A DNA stretch of 64,000 nt from Halomonas sp. THAF5a. GTDB lineage: Bacteria; Pseudomonadota; Gammaproteobacteria; Pseudomonadales; Halomonadaceae. The notes beneath the pieces were generated by a model. It had not been told where the DNA came from. It saw only the letters and a list, made by a program, of their open reading frames with translations, and did no database searches. A program made the translations under genes and the position numbers. Below are positions 10,396 through 22,399 of the stretch, piece by piece. Location of the stretch: positions 3,100,001-3,164,000 of the forward strand of contig NZ_CP045417.1 of assembly GCF_009363755.1 (NCBI RefSeq), in the 5' to 3' direction. Numbering within the stretch: position 1 is the stretch's first letter; every line of letters starts with the position of its first letter.

Positions 10396-10409
10396 CTTAA
10401 ACGTTTAAG
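10396..10409. promoter_or_regulatory. LacI-family operator of the agl operon
   Basis: CTTAAACGTTTAAG is a perfect 14-bp palindrome with the central CG typical of LacI-family sites. It lies 100 bp upstream of aglE. The LacI-type regulator at the end of the same operon is the obvious binder. Confidence 0.7.
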
Positions 10410-10508
10410 CCGCCAGAAAGGGTCGCACGACGACCCGATGCCCGGGGTGACGGCGGGACCGGCCCTCGGTGCATCACACCGACAACAACAAGCGACGAGG
10501 AAGCCAGC

Positions 10509-11807
10509 ATGCTCAAGAAGACCCTGATCCCCGCGATCGCCCTGGCCAGCGCTGCCGCGAGCACCAGCCAGGCCCAGGCCGATGAACTGACCATCTCCTG
10601 CGGCGCCGTCGGTGCCGAGCTCGCCCTGTGCGAGGAAGGCGTCGAGGACTGGGAGGCCAAGACCGGCCACAGCGTGAATATCGTCTCGACCCCCAATTCC
10701 TCCACCGAACGCCTCTCGCTCTATCAGCAGATCCTCTCCGCCCAGTCCAGCGACATCGACGTGATGCAGATCGACGTGGTCTGGCCGGGCCTGCTGGCCA
10801 ATCACCTGCTCGATCTGCGCGAGGCCCTCGGCGAGGACGTGGCCGCCGGTCACTTCGAGACCATCGTCGCCAACAACACCGTCGACGAGCGCCTGGTGGC
10901 CATGCCCTGGTTCACCGACGCCGGGGTGCTCTACTACCGCAAGGACCTGCTCGAGCAGCACGGCGTCGAGGCGCCGGAGACCTGGGAGGAGATGACCGCC
11001 ATCGCCAAGGAGATCCAGGCCGCCGAGCGCGCCGCCGGCAACGACAAGATGTGGGGCTACGTCTTCCAGGGCCGCGCCTACGAGGGCCTGACCTGCAACG
11101 CCCTGGAGTGGGTGGCGAGCCACGGCGGCGGCACCCTCGTCGATGCCAACGGCGAGATCACCATCGACAACGCCCAGGCCGCCGAGGCCCTGGACCTGGC
11201 CGCGAGCTGGATCGGCGACATCTCGCCGGCCGGCGCCCTCAACTACACCGAGGAGGAGGCGCGCGGCGTCTTCCAGTCCGGCAATGCGGTCTTCATGCGC
11301 AACTGGCCCTACGCCTGGTCGCTGGCCCAGAGCGAGGACAGCGACGTGGCCGGCAAGGTCGGCGTGGTCAAGCTGCCCCATGGGGCCGATGGGGCCAGCG
11401 CCGCGGGGTCGGGCGGCGAAGCCCAGAGCGCCGCAACCCTGGGCGGCTGGAACCTGGCGGTCTCCAAGTACACCGAGTCCCCCGAGGTCGCCGCCGACCT
11501 GGTGGCCTTCCTGACCGGTGAGGCGGAGCAGAAGCGCCGCGCCATCGAGGGCGCCTACAACCCGACCATCGCCAGCCTCTATCAGGACGAGGAGGTGCTC
11601 GCCGCCGTGCCCTTCTTCGGCACCCTCTACGACACCTTCACTAATGCCGTGGCGCGGCCCTCCGCCCCCACCGGCGACAACTACGGCCGCGTCAGCAACA
11701 GCTTCTTCAACGCCACCCACAGCGTGCTGTCCGGCGACATGACCGGCGCCGAGGCGGTCTCGCAGCTGGATAGCGAACTGTCGCGCATCAAGCGTCGTCG
11801 CTGGTAA
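10509..11807 (+). CDS. aglE: Alpha-glucoside ABC transporter, periplasmic binding protein
   Basis: A 432-aa cluster-1 (MalE-like) solute-binding protein with a signal peptide cleaved near residue 24 (SQAQA-DE). Characteristic stretches are DVMQIDVVWPGLLANHLLDL, MPWFTDAGVLYYRKDLLE and the C-terminal AVARPSAPTGDNYGRVSN. It heads an operon in the same gene order as rhizobial aglEFGAK, so alpha-glucosides such as maltose, trehalose or sucrose are likely ligands. The close relative ThuE (trehalose) is an alternative name. Confidence 0.85.
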   Translation: MLKKTLIPAIALASAAASTSQAQADELTISCGAVGAELALCEEGVEDWEAKTGHSVNIVSTPNSSTERLSLYQQILSAQSSDIDVMQIDVVWPGLLANHLLDLREALGEDVAAGHFETIVANNTVDERLVAMPWFTDAGVLYYRKDLLEQHGVEAPETWEEMTAIAKEIQAAERAAGNDKMWGYVFQGRAYEGLTCNALEWVASHGGGTLVDANGEITIDNAQAAEALDLAASWIGDISPAGALNYTEEEARGVFQSGNAVFMRNWPYAWSLAQSEDSDVAGKVGVVKLPHGADGASAAGSGGEAQSAATLGGWNLAVSKYTESPEVAADLVAFLTGEAEQKRRAIEGAYNPTIASLYQDEEVLAAVPFFGTLYDTFTNAVARPSAPTGDNYGRVSNSFFNATHSVLSGDMTGAEAVSQLDSELSRIKRRRW

Positions 11808-11819
11808 CCGGAGGTCGAG

Positions 11820-12790
<971 letters not shown>

Positions 12791-12794
<4 letters not shown>

Positions 12795-13633
12795 ACCGCT
12801 ATCAGCAGATCAAGCTCGCCAAGCAGATCGGCAAGTGGGCCCTGATCGCGGTGATCATGGTCTACGCCATCTTCCCCTTCTACTACGCCGTGATCACCTC
12901 GCTGAAGCCGTCCAGCGAGCTGTTCCAGGTCGACTACTGGCTCTCCTCGGTCGACTTCAGCAACTACGCACAGATCTTCGCTCAGAAGAGCTTCGTGCAG
13001 GCCATTGGCAACTCGATCCTGGTCGCCGTCAGCGTGGTGGCCATCGCCCTGCTGCTCGGCATCACCGCCTCCTACGCGCTGGGCCGGGTACGCTTTCGCG
13101 GCCGCACCACGGTGATGCTCACCATCCTCGGCGTCTCCATGTTCCCCCAGGTCGCGGTGCTGTCCGGGCTGTTCGAGGTCATTCGTAGCCTGAACCTCTA
13201 CAACAACCCGGGCGGGCTGATCCTGAGCTACACCATCTTCACCCTGCCCTTCACCGTCTGGGTGCTGACCACCTTCATGCGTCAGCTGCCGCTGGAGCTC
13301 GAGGAAGCCGCCATCATGGACGGCGCCACGCCCTGGGTGACCATCACCAGGGTGTTCCTGCCGCTGATGTGGCCGGCCATGGCCACCACCGGCCTGCTGG
13401 CGTTCATCGCCGCCTGGAACGAGTTCCTGTTCGCCCTGACCTTCACCCTCACCGACAGCCAGCGCACCGTGCCGGTGGCCATCGCCCTGATCTCCGGCGG
13501 CAGCCAGCACGAGCTGCCCTGGGGGCCGATCATGGCCGCCTCGGTCACCGTCACCGTGCCGCTGGTCATCCTGGTGATGATCTTCCAGCGCCGCATCGTC
13601 TCCGGCCTCACCGCCGGCGCCGTCAAGGGATAA
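12791..13633 (+). CDS. aglG: Alpha-glucoside ABC transporter permease (MalG type)
   Basis: A 280-aa inner-membrane protein with six predicted helices and the EAA loop LEEAAIMDGATPWVTITRVF. It starts inside the end of aglF (4-nt overlap), forming the heterodimeric channel with it. Confidence 0.88.
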
Positions 13634-13638
13634 GCTTC

Positions 13639-15297
<1,659 letters not shown>

Positions 15298-15343
15298 CCT
15301 CTTTCCAGAGGCCGGCGCCAAGGCGCCGGCCGGGAGTCGCAAG

Positions 15344-16450
<1,107 letters not shown>

Positions 16451-16486
16451 GCCTCGATCGGCATGGCCCTCGGCCGTGTCACGACA

Positions 16487-16518
16487 CGGGCCGCGGCTTC
16501 CTAGGCAGCCGCGGCCCG
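16487..16518 (+). terminator. Hairpin at the end of the agl operon
   Basis: A 12-bp perfect stem (CGGGCCGCGGCT / AGCCGCGGCCCG) with an 8-nt loop, without a T tract, separates aglK from the regulator gene. Confidence 0.55.
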
Positions 16519-16537
16519 AGTCGCTATGCTGGCCCGA

Positions 16538-16551
16538 CTGAATCGTTACAG
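16538..16551. promoter_or_regulatory. Degenerate agl-type operator before the LacI gene
   Basis: CTGAATCGTTACAG shares 12 of 14 positions with the porin site at 9296 and 10 of 14 with the perfect site at 10396. It lies 30 bp upstream of the regulator start, consistent with autoregulation. Confidence 0.4.
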
Positions 16552-16581
16552 CCTCAACCGCTCCAGGACGACCATCGCCTC

Positions 16582-17634
16582 TTGTCTACGTCACCCCGCA
16601 TCACCATCAAGGACCTGGCCCGGGAGCTGGGCGTCTCCACCGCCAGCGTCTCCAACGCCTTCAATCGCCCCGACCAGCTCTCCCCGAGGCTGCGCGAGCG
16701 GATCCTCAGCGAAGCGCATCGGCTGGGCTACTCGGGGCCGGATGCCAAGGCCCGCAGCCTGCGCACCGGCCGCTCGCGGATCATCGCGGTGGTGCTCGCC
16801 GAGAGCCTCACCTACAGCCTCAACGATCCCGTGGCCAGCGAGCTGCTGTCCGGCATCGCCGAGGTCCTCGACGCCCACGGCCATACCCTGCTGCTGCTCT
16901 CCGGTCGCCAGCACGTTTCCCAGGCGCCCGGCTCGGCCAGCATGGCCGACGGCTTCATCGTCTATGGCCTGATGCCGAGCCTCAAGGTACTGAATGACTT
17001 GCCCGTCCAGCGACCACTGATCGCCGTGGATTTCGATATCGAGGCCCGTCCCAGCGTGCATATCGACAACGAGCCGGCCTGCCATGCCATCGCCCACCAT
17101 GCTCTGGCCAGCCGCCCCGCCAGGCGAATCGGCGTCATCAACCTGCGGCTCACCGCATCACCTTGCAACGGGCCGATCACCGACGATCAGGTGCTGCTCT
17201 CGGCGGAGCGCACCATCACCCGATTGCGGCTGGCCGGCTTCCACCGCGCCTTTAGCGAGCACGGCATCGACCCGGCCGATGTGCCGATGTGGAACATCGA
17301 GGAGAACACCTTCGAGGTCTGTACCCCGGTGGTCGAGGCCATCCTCGATCTCCCCGATGATGAACGCCCGGACCTGCTGCTCTGCACGTCCGATCGCATC
17401 GCGCTGACGGTGCTGACGCTCGCCGAACGGCGCGGCCTGCGCGTGCCCGAGGACCTGCGCATCACCGGCTTCGACGGCATCGCCGAGGGCCAGTACCGGG
17501 CCCCGCGCCTGACCACCGTGCGTCAGGACAGCGTCGAGAAGGGGCGCATCGCCGCCCGCATGATCCTCGGCCTCAGCCCCCATGAGGATCGCCGGCTCGA
17601 CACCGAACTGATCCTGGGCGACACCTGCCCCTGA
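16582..17634 (+). CDS. aglR: LacI-family transcriptional regulator of the agl operon
   Basis: A 350-aa protein with the LacI helix-turn-helix at the extreme N-terminus (ITIKDLARELGVSTASVSNA) and a periplasmic-binding-protein-like effector domain. The start is taken as TTG at 16582, which places the HTH at residue 7 as in the family; the frame stays open upstream but that sequence is not LacI-like. The ribosome binding site is weak. It likely represses aglEFGAK and perhaps the porin gene until an alpha-glucoside or derivative binds. Confidence 0.85.
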   Translation: MSTSPRITIKDLARELGVSTASVSNAFNRPDQLSPRLRERILSEAHRLGYSGPDAKARSLRTGRSRIIAVVLAESLTYSLNDPVASELLSGIAEVLDAHGHTLLLLSGRQHVSQAPGSASMADGFIVYGLMPSLKVLNDLPVQRPLIAVDFDIEARPSVHIDNEPACHAIAHHALASRPARRIGVINLRLTASPCNGPITDDQVLLSAERTITRLRLAGFHRAFSEHGIDPADVPMWNIEENTFEVCTPVVEAILDLPDDERPDLLLCTSDRIALTVLTLAERRGLRVPEDLRITGFDGIAEGQYRAPRLTTVRQDSVEKGRIAARMILGLSPHEDRRLDTELILGDTCP

Positions 17635-17677
17635 GATCCACCGCTCCACCCGCCCTCTTCTCGCCCCCCGACCGGCC

Positions 17678-18304
17678 TCACTCGCCCCTCGACGGGTGAC
17701 GGGTGAAGAGCGCTACCTGGGTCGGCTGGCCGAGGTCGGGGTCGAGCTCGCCGATCCCCGAGAAGCGCACGCCATAGCCGTGGCGCCGGGCGACCCCGAG
17801 GCCCCAGTCGCGAAAGCGCGCCCGGCTCCATTCGAACTTGTGGTCGGGGTCGCGGAACTCGCCGCGTGCCAGCCCAAAGAGCGGGTTGTAGTCGCCGTTG
17901 GGGGTAGTCAGCACCAGAAGCCCGGGGCGCAGGCCGGCGAAGACCGCCCGCTCCACCCGGGAGAGCCCCTCGGGGGGCACGTGCTCGAGGGTCTCCACCA
18001 TGGCCGCGGCGTCGAAGTCGGCCAGCGCCGGATGGGCCTCGGCATAGGAACCGCAGATCAGCTCGAGCCGCCCCGCCCGAGCGGCGGGCAGGGTCGCGAG
18101 CCGCAGCTTGGCCTGGGCGAGCAGTTCGCCACAGAGCTCCAGGCCGACCACCCGCTCGAACTGGGCGTCGCGCAGCAGGTACTGCAGCAGGCTCCCGGAA
18201 CCGCAGCCGAGATCGAGCACCCGCCGCGCGCCGCTGGCGCGGATCAGCGAGGCCGCGCGCTCGAGGCGCGCCTGGTGGAGGTCGGGGTCGTCGCGGTCGC
18301 TCAT
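17678..18304 (-). CDS. Stand-alone Hen1-like RNA 3'-terminal 2'-O-methyltransferase
   Basis: A 208-aa class I SAM-dependent methyltransferase (motif I VLDLGCGSGSLLQ). The Hen1-specific metal site is present: E104, E107 and H108 in VETLEHV, and H155 in DPDHKFEWSR, with nearly the same spacing as in bacterial Hen1. The Hen1 signatures TTPNGDYNPLF and GYGVRFSGIG are also there. Only the catalytic C-terminal module exists; the N-terminal ligase-activating half found in Clostridium-type Hen1 and a Pnkp partner are absent nearby. The predicted activity is 2'-O-methylation of RNA 3' ends in the cytosol. It is convergent with aglR and alone in its transcription unit. Confidence 0.78.
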   Translation of the reverse strand: MSDRDDPDLHQARLERAASLIRASGARRVLDLGCGSGSLLQYLLRDAQFERVVGLELCGELLAQAKLRLATLPAARAGRLELICGSYAEAHPALADFDAAAMVETLEHVPPEGLSRVERAVFAGLRPGLLVLTTPNGDYNPLFGLARGEFRDPDHKFEWSRARFRDWGLGVARRHGYGVRFSGIGELDPDLGQPTQVALFTRHPSRGE

Positions 18305-18376
18305 CGCCGTGTCGTCCGGTCGAGGGTGGCGAGACGATGATGGCGCACCCCAGACGGGGCGAAAAGCGGCGACCAG

Positions 18377-18402
18377 AAAAAAGGCGCGACTCGCGTCGCG
18401 CC
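18377..18402 (-). terminator. Rho-independent terminator of the aldehyde dehydrogenase gene
   Basis: On the minus strand GGCGCGAC / GTCGCGCC with a 4-nt loop is followed by TTTTTT, 38 bp beyond the stop. Confidence 0.85.
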
Positions 18403-18439
18403 GAAATGCCTGCTCGAGGCTCGCCGGGGCGTCATCCGA

Positions 18440-19960
18440 TCAGAAGAAGCCCAGCGGGTTGATGTCGTAGCTGACCAGCAGGTTCTTGGTCTGCTGGTAG
18501 TGTTCCAGCGCCACCTTGTGGGTCTCGCGGCCCACCCCGGACTTCTTGTAGCCGCCGAAGGCGGCGTGAGCCGGATACTGGTGGTAGCAGTTGGTCCACA
18601 CCCGGCCGGCCTGGATGCCGCGGCCCATGCGGAAGGCGACGTTGATGTCGCGGCTCCAGACCCCGGCGCCGAGGCCGAACTCGGTGTCGTTGGCGATCGC
18701 CAGCGCCTCGGCCTCGTCCTTGAAGGTGGTCACCGCCACCACCGGGCCGAAGATCTCCTCCTGGAAGACGCGCATCCTGTTGTGGCCCTTGAGCAGGGTC
18801 GGCTGGATGTAATAGCCGCTGTCATAGGCCGGGTCGAAGCGCTCCTTGTCGCCGCCGGTCAGGAACTCGGCGCCCTCGTCGCGGGCGACGTCCATGTAGG
18901 ACATGATCTTGTCGAACTGCTCCTGGGAGGCCTGGGCGCCGACCTGGACGTCGGTATCCAGCGGGTTGCCGCGGGTGATGGTCGCGACCTTCTCCATCAC
19001 CTTAGCCATGAAGGCGTCATACATGCTCTCCTGGATCAGCGCCCGCGACGGGCAGGTGCACACCTCGCCCTGGTTGAAGAAGGCCAGCACCAGGCCCTCG
19101 GCGGCCTTGTCGATGAACTCGGGCTCGGCGTTCATGATGTCGGCGAAGTAGATGTTCGGCGACTTGCCGCCGAGCTCCACGGTGGAGGGGATGATGTTGT
19201 CGGCGGCGCACTTGAGGATGTGCGCGCCCACCGGGGTGGAGCCGGTGAAGGCGATCTTGGCGATGCGGGTGCTGGTGGCCAGCGCCTGGCCGGCCTCGGC
19301 GCCGTAGCCGTTGACGACGTTGACCACCCCCGGCGGCAGCAGGTCGCCGACCAGCTTCATCAGCTCGAGGATCGAGGCCGGGGTCTGCTCGGCGGGCTTG
19401 AGCACCACGCAGTTGCCCGCGGCCAGCGCCGGCGCCAGCTTCCAGACGGCCATCAGCAGCGGGAAGTTCCAGGGGATGATCTGCCCCACCACGCCCAGCG
19501 GCTCGTGGAAGTGGTAGGCCACGGTGTTGGCGTCGATGTCCGCCGCGGTGCCCTCCTGGGCGCGGATGCAGCCGGCGAAATAGCGGAAGTGATCCACCGC
19601 CAGCGGCAGGTCGGCGTTGAGGGTCTCGCGCACCGCCTTGCCGTTGTCCCAGGTCTCGGCCACGGCGAGCATCTCGAGGTGCTGCTCCATGCGATCGGCG
19701 ATCTTCAACAGGAGATTGCCGCGCTCGGCGGCCGAGGTCCTGCCCCAGGCCGGGGCGGCGGCGTGGGCGGCATCCAGCGCCAGCTCGATGTCCTCGGCGG
19801 TGGAGCGGGGAATCTCGCAGAACGGTTTGCCGTTGACCGGGCTGACGTTGTCGAAGTACTGGCCCTTGACCGGCGGCACGAACTCGCCGCCGATATAGTT
19901 GCCGTAGCGCGCGTCGAAGCTGACCACGGACTCGGGGCTGCCGGGGTTGGCGTAGATCAT
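18440..19960 (-). CDS. exaC: NAD-dependent aldehyde dehydrogenase (ExaC/AcoD type)
   Basis: A 506-aa class 1/2 aldehyde dehydrogenase with catalytic C301 ([11 protein letters not shown]) and general base E262 (VELGGKSP). The C-terminus [15 protein letters not shown] is typical of the ExaC/AldB acetaldehyde dehydrogenase group. The ATG at 19960 follows AGGAGACACGCC. Upstream on the same strand is the remnant of an alcohol dehydrogenase gene, and beyond it an ErbR-like regulator, NahK-like kinase and NosP-like protein, an arrangement resembling the Pseudomonas ethanol-oxidation (exa) locus. It likely oxidises acetaldehyde to acetate. Confidence 0.88.
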   Translation of the reverse strand: MIYANPGSPESVVSFDARYGNYIGGEFVPPVKGQYFDNVSPVNGKPFCEIPRSTAEDIELALDAAHAAAPAWGRTSAAERGNLLLKIADRMEQHLEMLAVAETWDNGKAVRETLNADLPLAVDHFRYFAGCIRAQEGTAADIDANTVAYHFHEPLGVVGQIIPWNFPLLMAVWKLAPALAAGNCVVLKPAEQTPASILELMKLVGDLLPPGVVNVVNGYGAEAGQALATSTRIAKIAFTGSTPVGAHILKCAADNIIPSTVELGGKSPNIYFADIMNAEPEFIDKAAEGLVLAFFNQGEVCTCPSRALIQESMYDAFMAKVMEKVATITRGNPLDTDVQVGAQASQEQFDKIMSYMDVARDEGAEFLTGGDKERFDPAYDSGYYIQPTLLKGHNRMRVFQEEIFGPVVAVTTFKDEAEALAIANDTEFGLGAGVWSRDINVAFRMGRGIQAGRVWTNCYHQYPAHAAFGGYKKSGVGRETHKVALEHYQQTKNLLVSYDINPLGFF

Positions 19961-20008
19961 GGCGTGTCTCCTGATGATTGTCGTTATGGTGTCGTGATGG
20001 AGGTGCAT

Positions 20009-20143
20009 TCAGTGTTGGCGAGCCCGGCCGCTGGCGATATCCGCCGGTGGCAGGAGCCGGGCTCCTCCTTCGGGAGGAGGCGACGCCCGGCGAGCCGGTT
20101 CGCCGAACTGGCGCACCACGGCGGCCCTCATCGTTGCATCCAT
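20009..20143 (-). pseudogene. 5' remnant of a zinc alcohol dehydrogenase gene (AdhP-like)
   Basis: With AAGGAG 7 nt ahead of ATG 20143, the frame opens with MDATMRAAVVRQFGEPA, which is the N-terminus of AdhP-type alcohol dehydrogenases. After about 19 residues homology stops inside a palindromic repeat and the frame ends at 44 aa, with no GVCHTD zinc motif or Rossmann fold. It lies directly upstream of the aldehyde dehydrogenase on the same strand, so an adh-aldh operon seems to have lost most of adh by deletion. The initiation region still looks functional. Confidence 0.6.
20048..20081. repeat. Palindromic repeat, copy 1
   Basis: TGGCAGGAG followed six bases later by a CTCCTCC-TTCGGG-GGAGG-type hairpin. 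It is closely matched by a copy 198 bp away and forms the break point of the alcohol dehydrogenase remnant. Confidence 0.55.
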
Positions 20144-20245
20144 CGCGAATCTCCTTGTCCTAGGCGGGTTCTCGGGCCGCGGCCGGGGGGATGGGACGCT
20201 GCCTCTCCAGTCTTGGTCAGCGAAGCCAGGTGGGACATACTGCAT

Positions 20246-20279
20246 TGGCAGGAGAGCGCCTCCTCCCTCGGGAGGAGGC
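20246..20279. repeat. Palindromic repeat, copy 2
   Basis: Direct repeat of 20048-20081: the first 9 and last 19 positions agree except for one base, and the six bases between differ in part. It ends 23 bp before the response-regulator start, and the hairpin could affect the 5' leader of that gene. Confidence 0.55.
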
Positions 20280-20302
20280 AAGAGGATGTCAGGAGGATTG
20301 CC

Positions 20303-21004
20303 ATGCACACCCTGATGGTCGCCGATGACCATCCGCTGTTTCGCGAGGCCATCGGCGCGGTGATCACCGCCGGGCTGCCCGACTGCCGACTGCTCGAGGC
20401 CGAGAGCCTGGCGCAGGCCCTCGAGCGCGCCGAGCGGCATACCGAGGTCGATCTGGTGCTGCTGGACCTCGGCCTGCCCGATGCCAGCGGGCTGGAGGGG
20501 CTCAGGGCGCTGCGCGAGGCCCATCCTGCCCTGCCGGTGGCCATCCTCTCCGCCGACCAGGAGCGGCGCACCGTCCTCGAGGCCATCGAGCTCGGCGCGG
20601 TGGGCTACATCCCCAAGTCGACGCCGCGCCGGGCGCTGCAGGGGGCCCTGATCCGCCTGCTGGAGGGCCAGCTCTACCTGCCGGCGGAGATCATGCGCCA
20701 CCCCCCGGCCGCGCCCTCCTCTCCGTGCCCCTCGCCGTCGGCCGAGGGCGTACCGCAGGACGCGCAGCGCCGGCGCCTGGCCGAGCTCACCGACAAGCAG
20801 CTCGAGGTGCTGATCCGCCTCTCCCGGGGGGCCCCCAACAAGGTGATCGCGCGGGAGCTGGAGATCGCCGAGACCACGGTGAAGACCCACGTCTCGGCGA
20901 TCCTGCGCAAGCTTGGCGTCTCCGGCCGCGTCCAGGCGATCCTCGCCGCCAATGATGCCGACCTCGAGGCCCTGCTCGCCGAGCGCCGTCTGCCCTCAGC
21001 CTGA
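20303..21004 (+). CDS. NarL/LuxR-type response regulator (ErbR/AgmR-like)
   Basis: A 233-aa protein with an N-terminal receiver (MVADDHPLFREAI; phospho-acceptor in LLDLGLPDASG; AVGYIPKSTP) and a C-terminal LuxR helix-turn-helix (LTDKQLEVLIRLS, ETTVKTHVSAILRKLGV). The pattern, down to SGRVQAILAANDAD, resembles AgmR/ErbR of Pseudomonas, which activates ethanol and glycerol oxidation genes. AGGAGG lies at 20291-20296. It is divergent from the alcohol dehydrogenase remnant and aldehyde dehydrogenase, and its tail overlaps by 9 bp the convergent kinase gene, its probable partner. Confidence 0.82.
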   Translation: MHTLMVADDHPLFREAIGAVITAGLPDCRLLEAESLAQALERAERHTEVDLVLLDLGLPDASGLEGLRALREAHPALPVAILSADQERRTVLEAIELGAVGYIPKSTPRRALQGALIRLLEGQLYLPAEIMRHPPAAPSSPCPSPSAEGVPQDAQRRRLAELTDKQLEVLIRLSRGAPNKVIARELEIAETTVKTHVSAILRKLGVSGRVQAILAANDADLEALLAERRLPSA

Positions 21005-22399
21005 GCCGCCGCGCAGCGCGACCAGCTGCATGCGCAGGCGCAGCGGCTTCACGGGCTTGAGCAGACAGCCGTAGCCCCGCTGGCGGGCCAGGCCCGTGAT
21101 CGCGGCGTCGTGATTGGCGGTGATCACCACCACCGCGAGCCCCGGCCGGCGCTCGCCCAGCCGCGCGGCCACCGCCAGGCCATCGGGGTGCCCCTCCCCC
21201 AGGTGGTAATCGACCAGCAGCACGTCCGCGGCCTCGTCGGGGGCCCCGGCGTCCAGGTCGGCCTCCAGGGCCGCCAGGCCGGTGGCGGTGCGCACCGCGC
21301 AGCCCCAGCCGGCGAGCAGCGCCGCCATGCCCTCGCAGATCCCGGGGTCGTCGTCGACGACCCAGACCCGCATGCCCGCCAGCAGATCGCCCTCCCAGGC
21401 CGGCGCCGGTGCGCTCGGCGGCGCCGCCGGCAGCCGGCCCTCGGGCACGCGCACCGCGAACAGCGAGCCGCGCCCCGGCACCGAGGCGAGCCGCAGGGGG
21501 TGGTCGAGGATCCCGGCGATACGATCGACGATCGCGAGCCCCAGCCCCAGGCCGCGGTCCTCGGCGTCGCGGCGCTCGCCCAGGCGCTGGAACTCCTGGA
21601 AGATCGCCTCGCGCTGCGCCTCGGGAATGCCGGGCCCGGTATCGGCCACCAGGATCTCGAGCCCGCCGGGGCGCCGACGGCAGCCCAGCAGGATCCGGCC
21701 CTGCTCGGTGTAGCGAATGGCGTTGGTCAGGAAGTTGCGCACCACCCGCGCCAGCAGCGCCAGGTCTGAGGCGACCACCGCCTCGCTTCTCACATAGTGA
21801 AGCGTGAGCCCCCGCGCCGCGGCCATCTGGCGGAACTCCTCGGCCAGCACGTCGAGCAGCCGCGAGACGGGAAAGGGGGCGACGTCCGGCGCCAGCACCC
21901 CGGCATCCAGGCGCGAGATGTCCACCAGGGTGCCGAGCAGCGCCTCCACGTCCTGGAGGGAGCGGCCGACATGCCCCACCAGCCGGGTCGAGGCGGCGGG
22001 CAGCTCGTGCTCCTCGAGGGCGCTGGTGAAGAGCCGGGCGGCGTTCAGCGGCTGCATCAGGTCGTGGCTGACCGCGGCCAGGAAGCGGGTCTTGGAGAGG
22101 TTGGCCGCCTCGGCCTCGGCCTTGGCGGCGTGGAGCTCGGCCAGGGTCTGCTGCAGCGCCTCGGTGCGCTCGCGCACCTGCTCGGCGAGCAGCACGGCAT
22201 GCTCGAAGGCCGCATAGGGGGCCGCCCCGGCCACCCCGGCCGACTCCACGCGCTCCATCAGCGCGGAGGCGATGCGGCGCAGGCGGGCGTTCTCCGCCAG
22301 CAGCTCGCGCTCCCGGGGAGTGGCGTCGTCAGGGATCGTCCGCGGCCGGTCGAGCGCCAATGGCGACTCCGGTGAAGGTCTGGTTGATATGCATGCCAT
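20996..22399 (-). CDS. nahK: Hybrid histidine kinase (NahK/ErcS'-like)
   Basis: A 467-aa cytosolic kinase with no membrane helix. A coiled coil (residues 30-100) precedes HisKA (H112 in AAVSHDLMQPLNAARLF), the ATPase domain (NFLTNAIRYT, ADTGPGIP, GLGLGLAIV) and a C-terminal receiver (VVDDDPGICEG; D397 in LLVDYHLGEG). The HDLMQPL form of the His box is typical of the NahK/ErcS' group. It starts 71 bp inside the end of the FIST gene, which implies coupled translation, as nosP and nahK are paired in Pseudomonas. The likely role is relaying the state of the FIST protein to a response regulator or HptB-type carrier. Confidence 0.82.
   Translation of the reverse strand: MACISTRPSPESPLALDRPRTIPDDATPRERELLAENARLRRIASALMERVESAGVAGAAPYAAFEHAVLLAEQVRERTEALQQTLAELHAAKAEAEAANLSKTRFLAAVSHDLMQPLNAARLFTSALEEHELPAASTRLVGHVGRSLQDVEALLGTLVDISRLDAGVLAPDVAPFPVSRLLDVLAEEFRQMAAARGLTLHYVRSEAVVASDLALLARVVRNFLTNAIRYTEQGRILLGCRRRPGGLEILVADTGPGIPEAQREAIFQEFQRLGERRDAEDRGLGLGLAIVDRIAGILDHPLRLASVPGRGSLFAVRVPEGRLPAAPPSAPAPAWEGDLLAGMRVWVVDDDPGICEGMAALLAGWGCAVRTATGLAALEADLDAGAPDEAADVLLVDYHLGEGHPDGLAVAARLGERRPGLAVVVITANHDAAITGLARQRGYGCLLKPVKPLRLRMQLVALRGGSG

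Noticed and set aside
18500..20302. The long plus-strand frame that reads into the response regulator
   Set aside because: Its first 601 codons are antisense to the aldehyde dehydrogenase and its spacer; the response regulator starts at 20303 behind AGGAGG.
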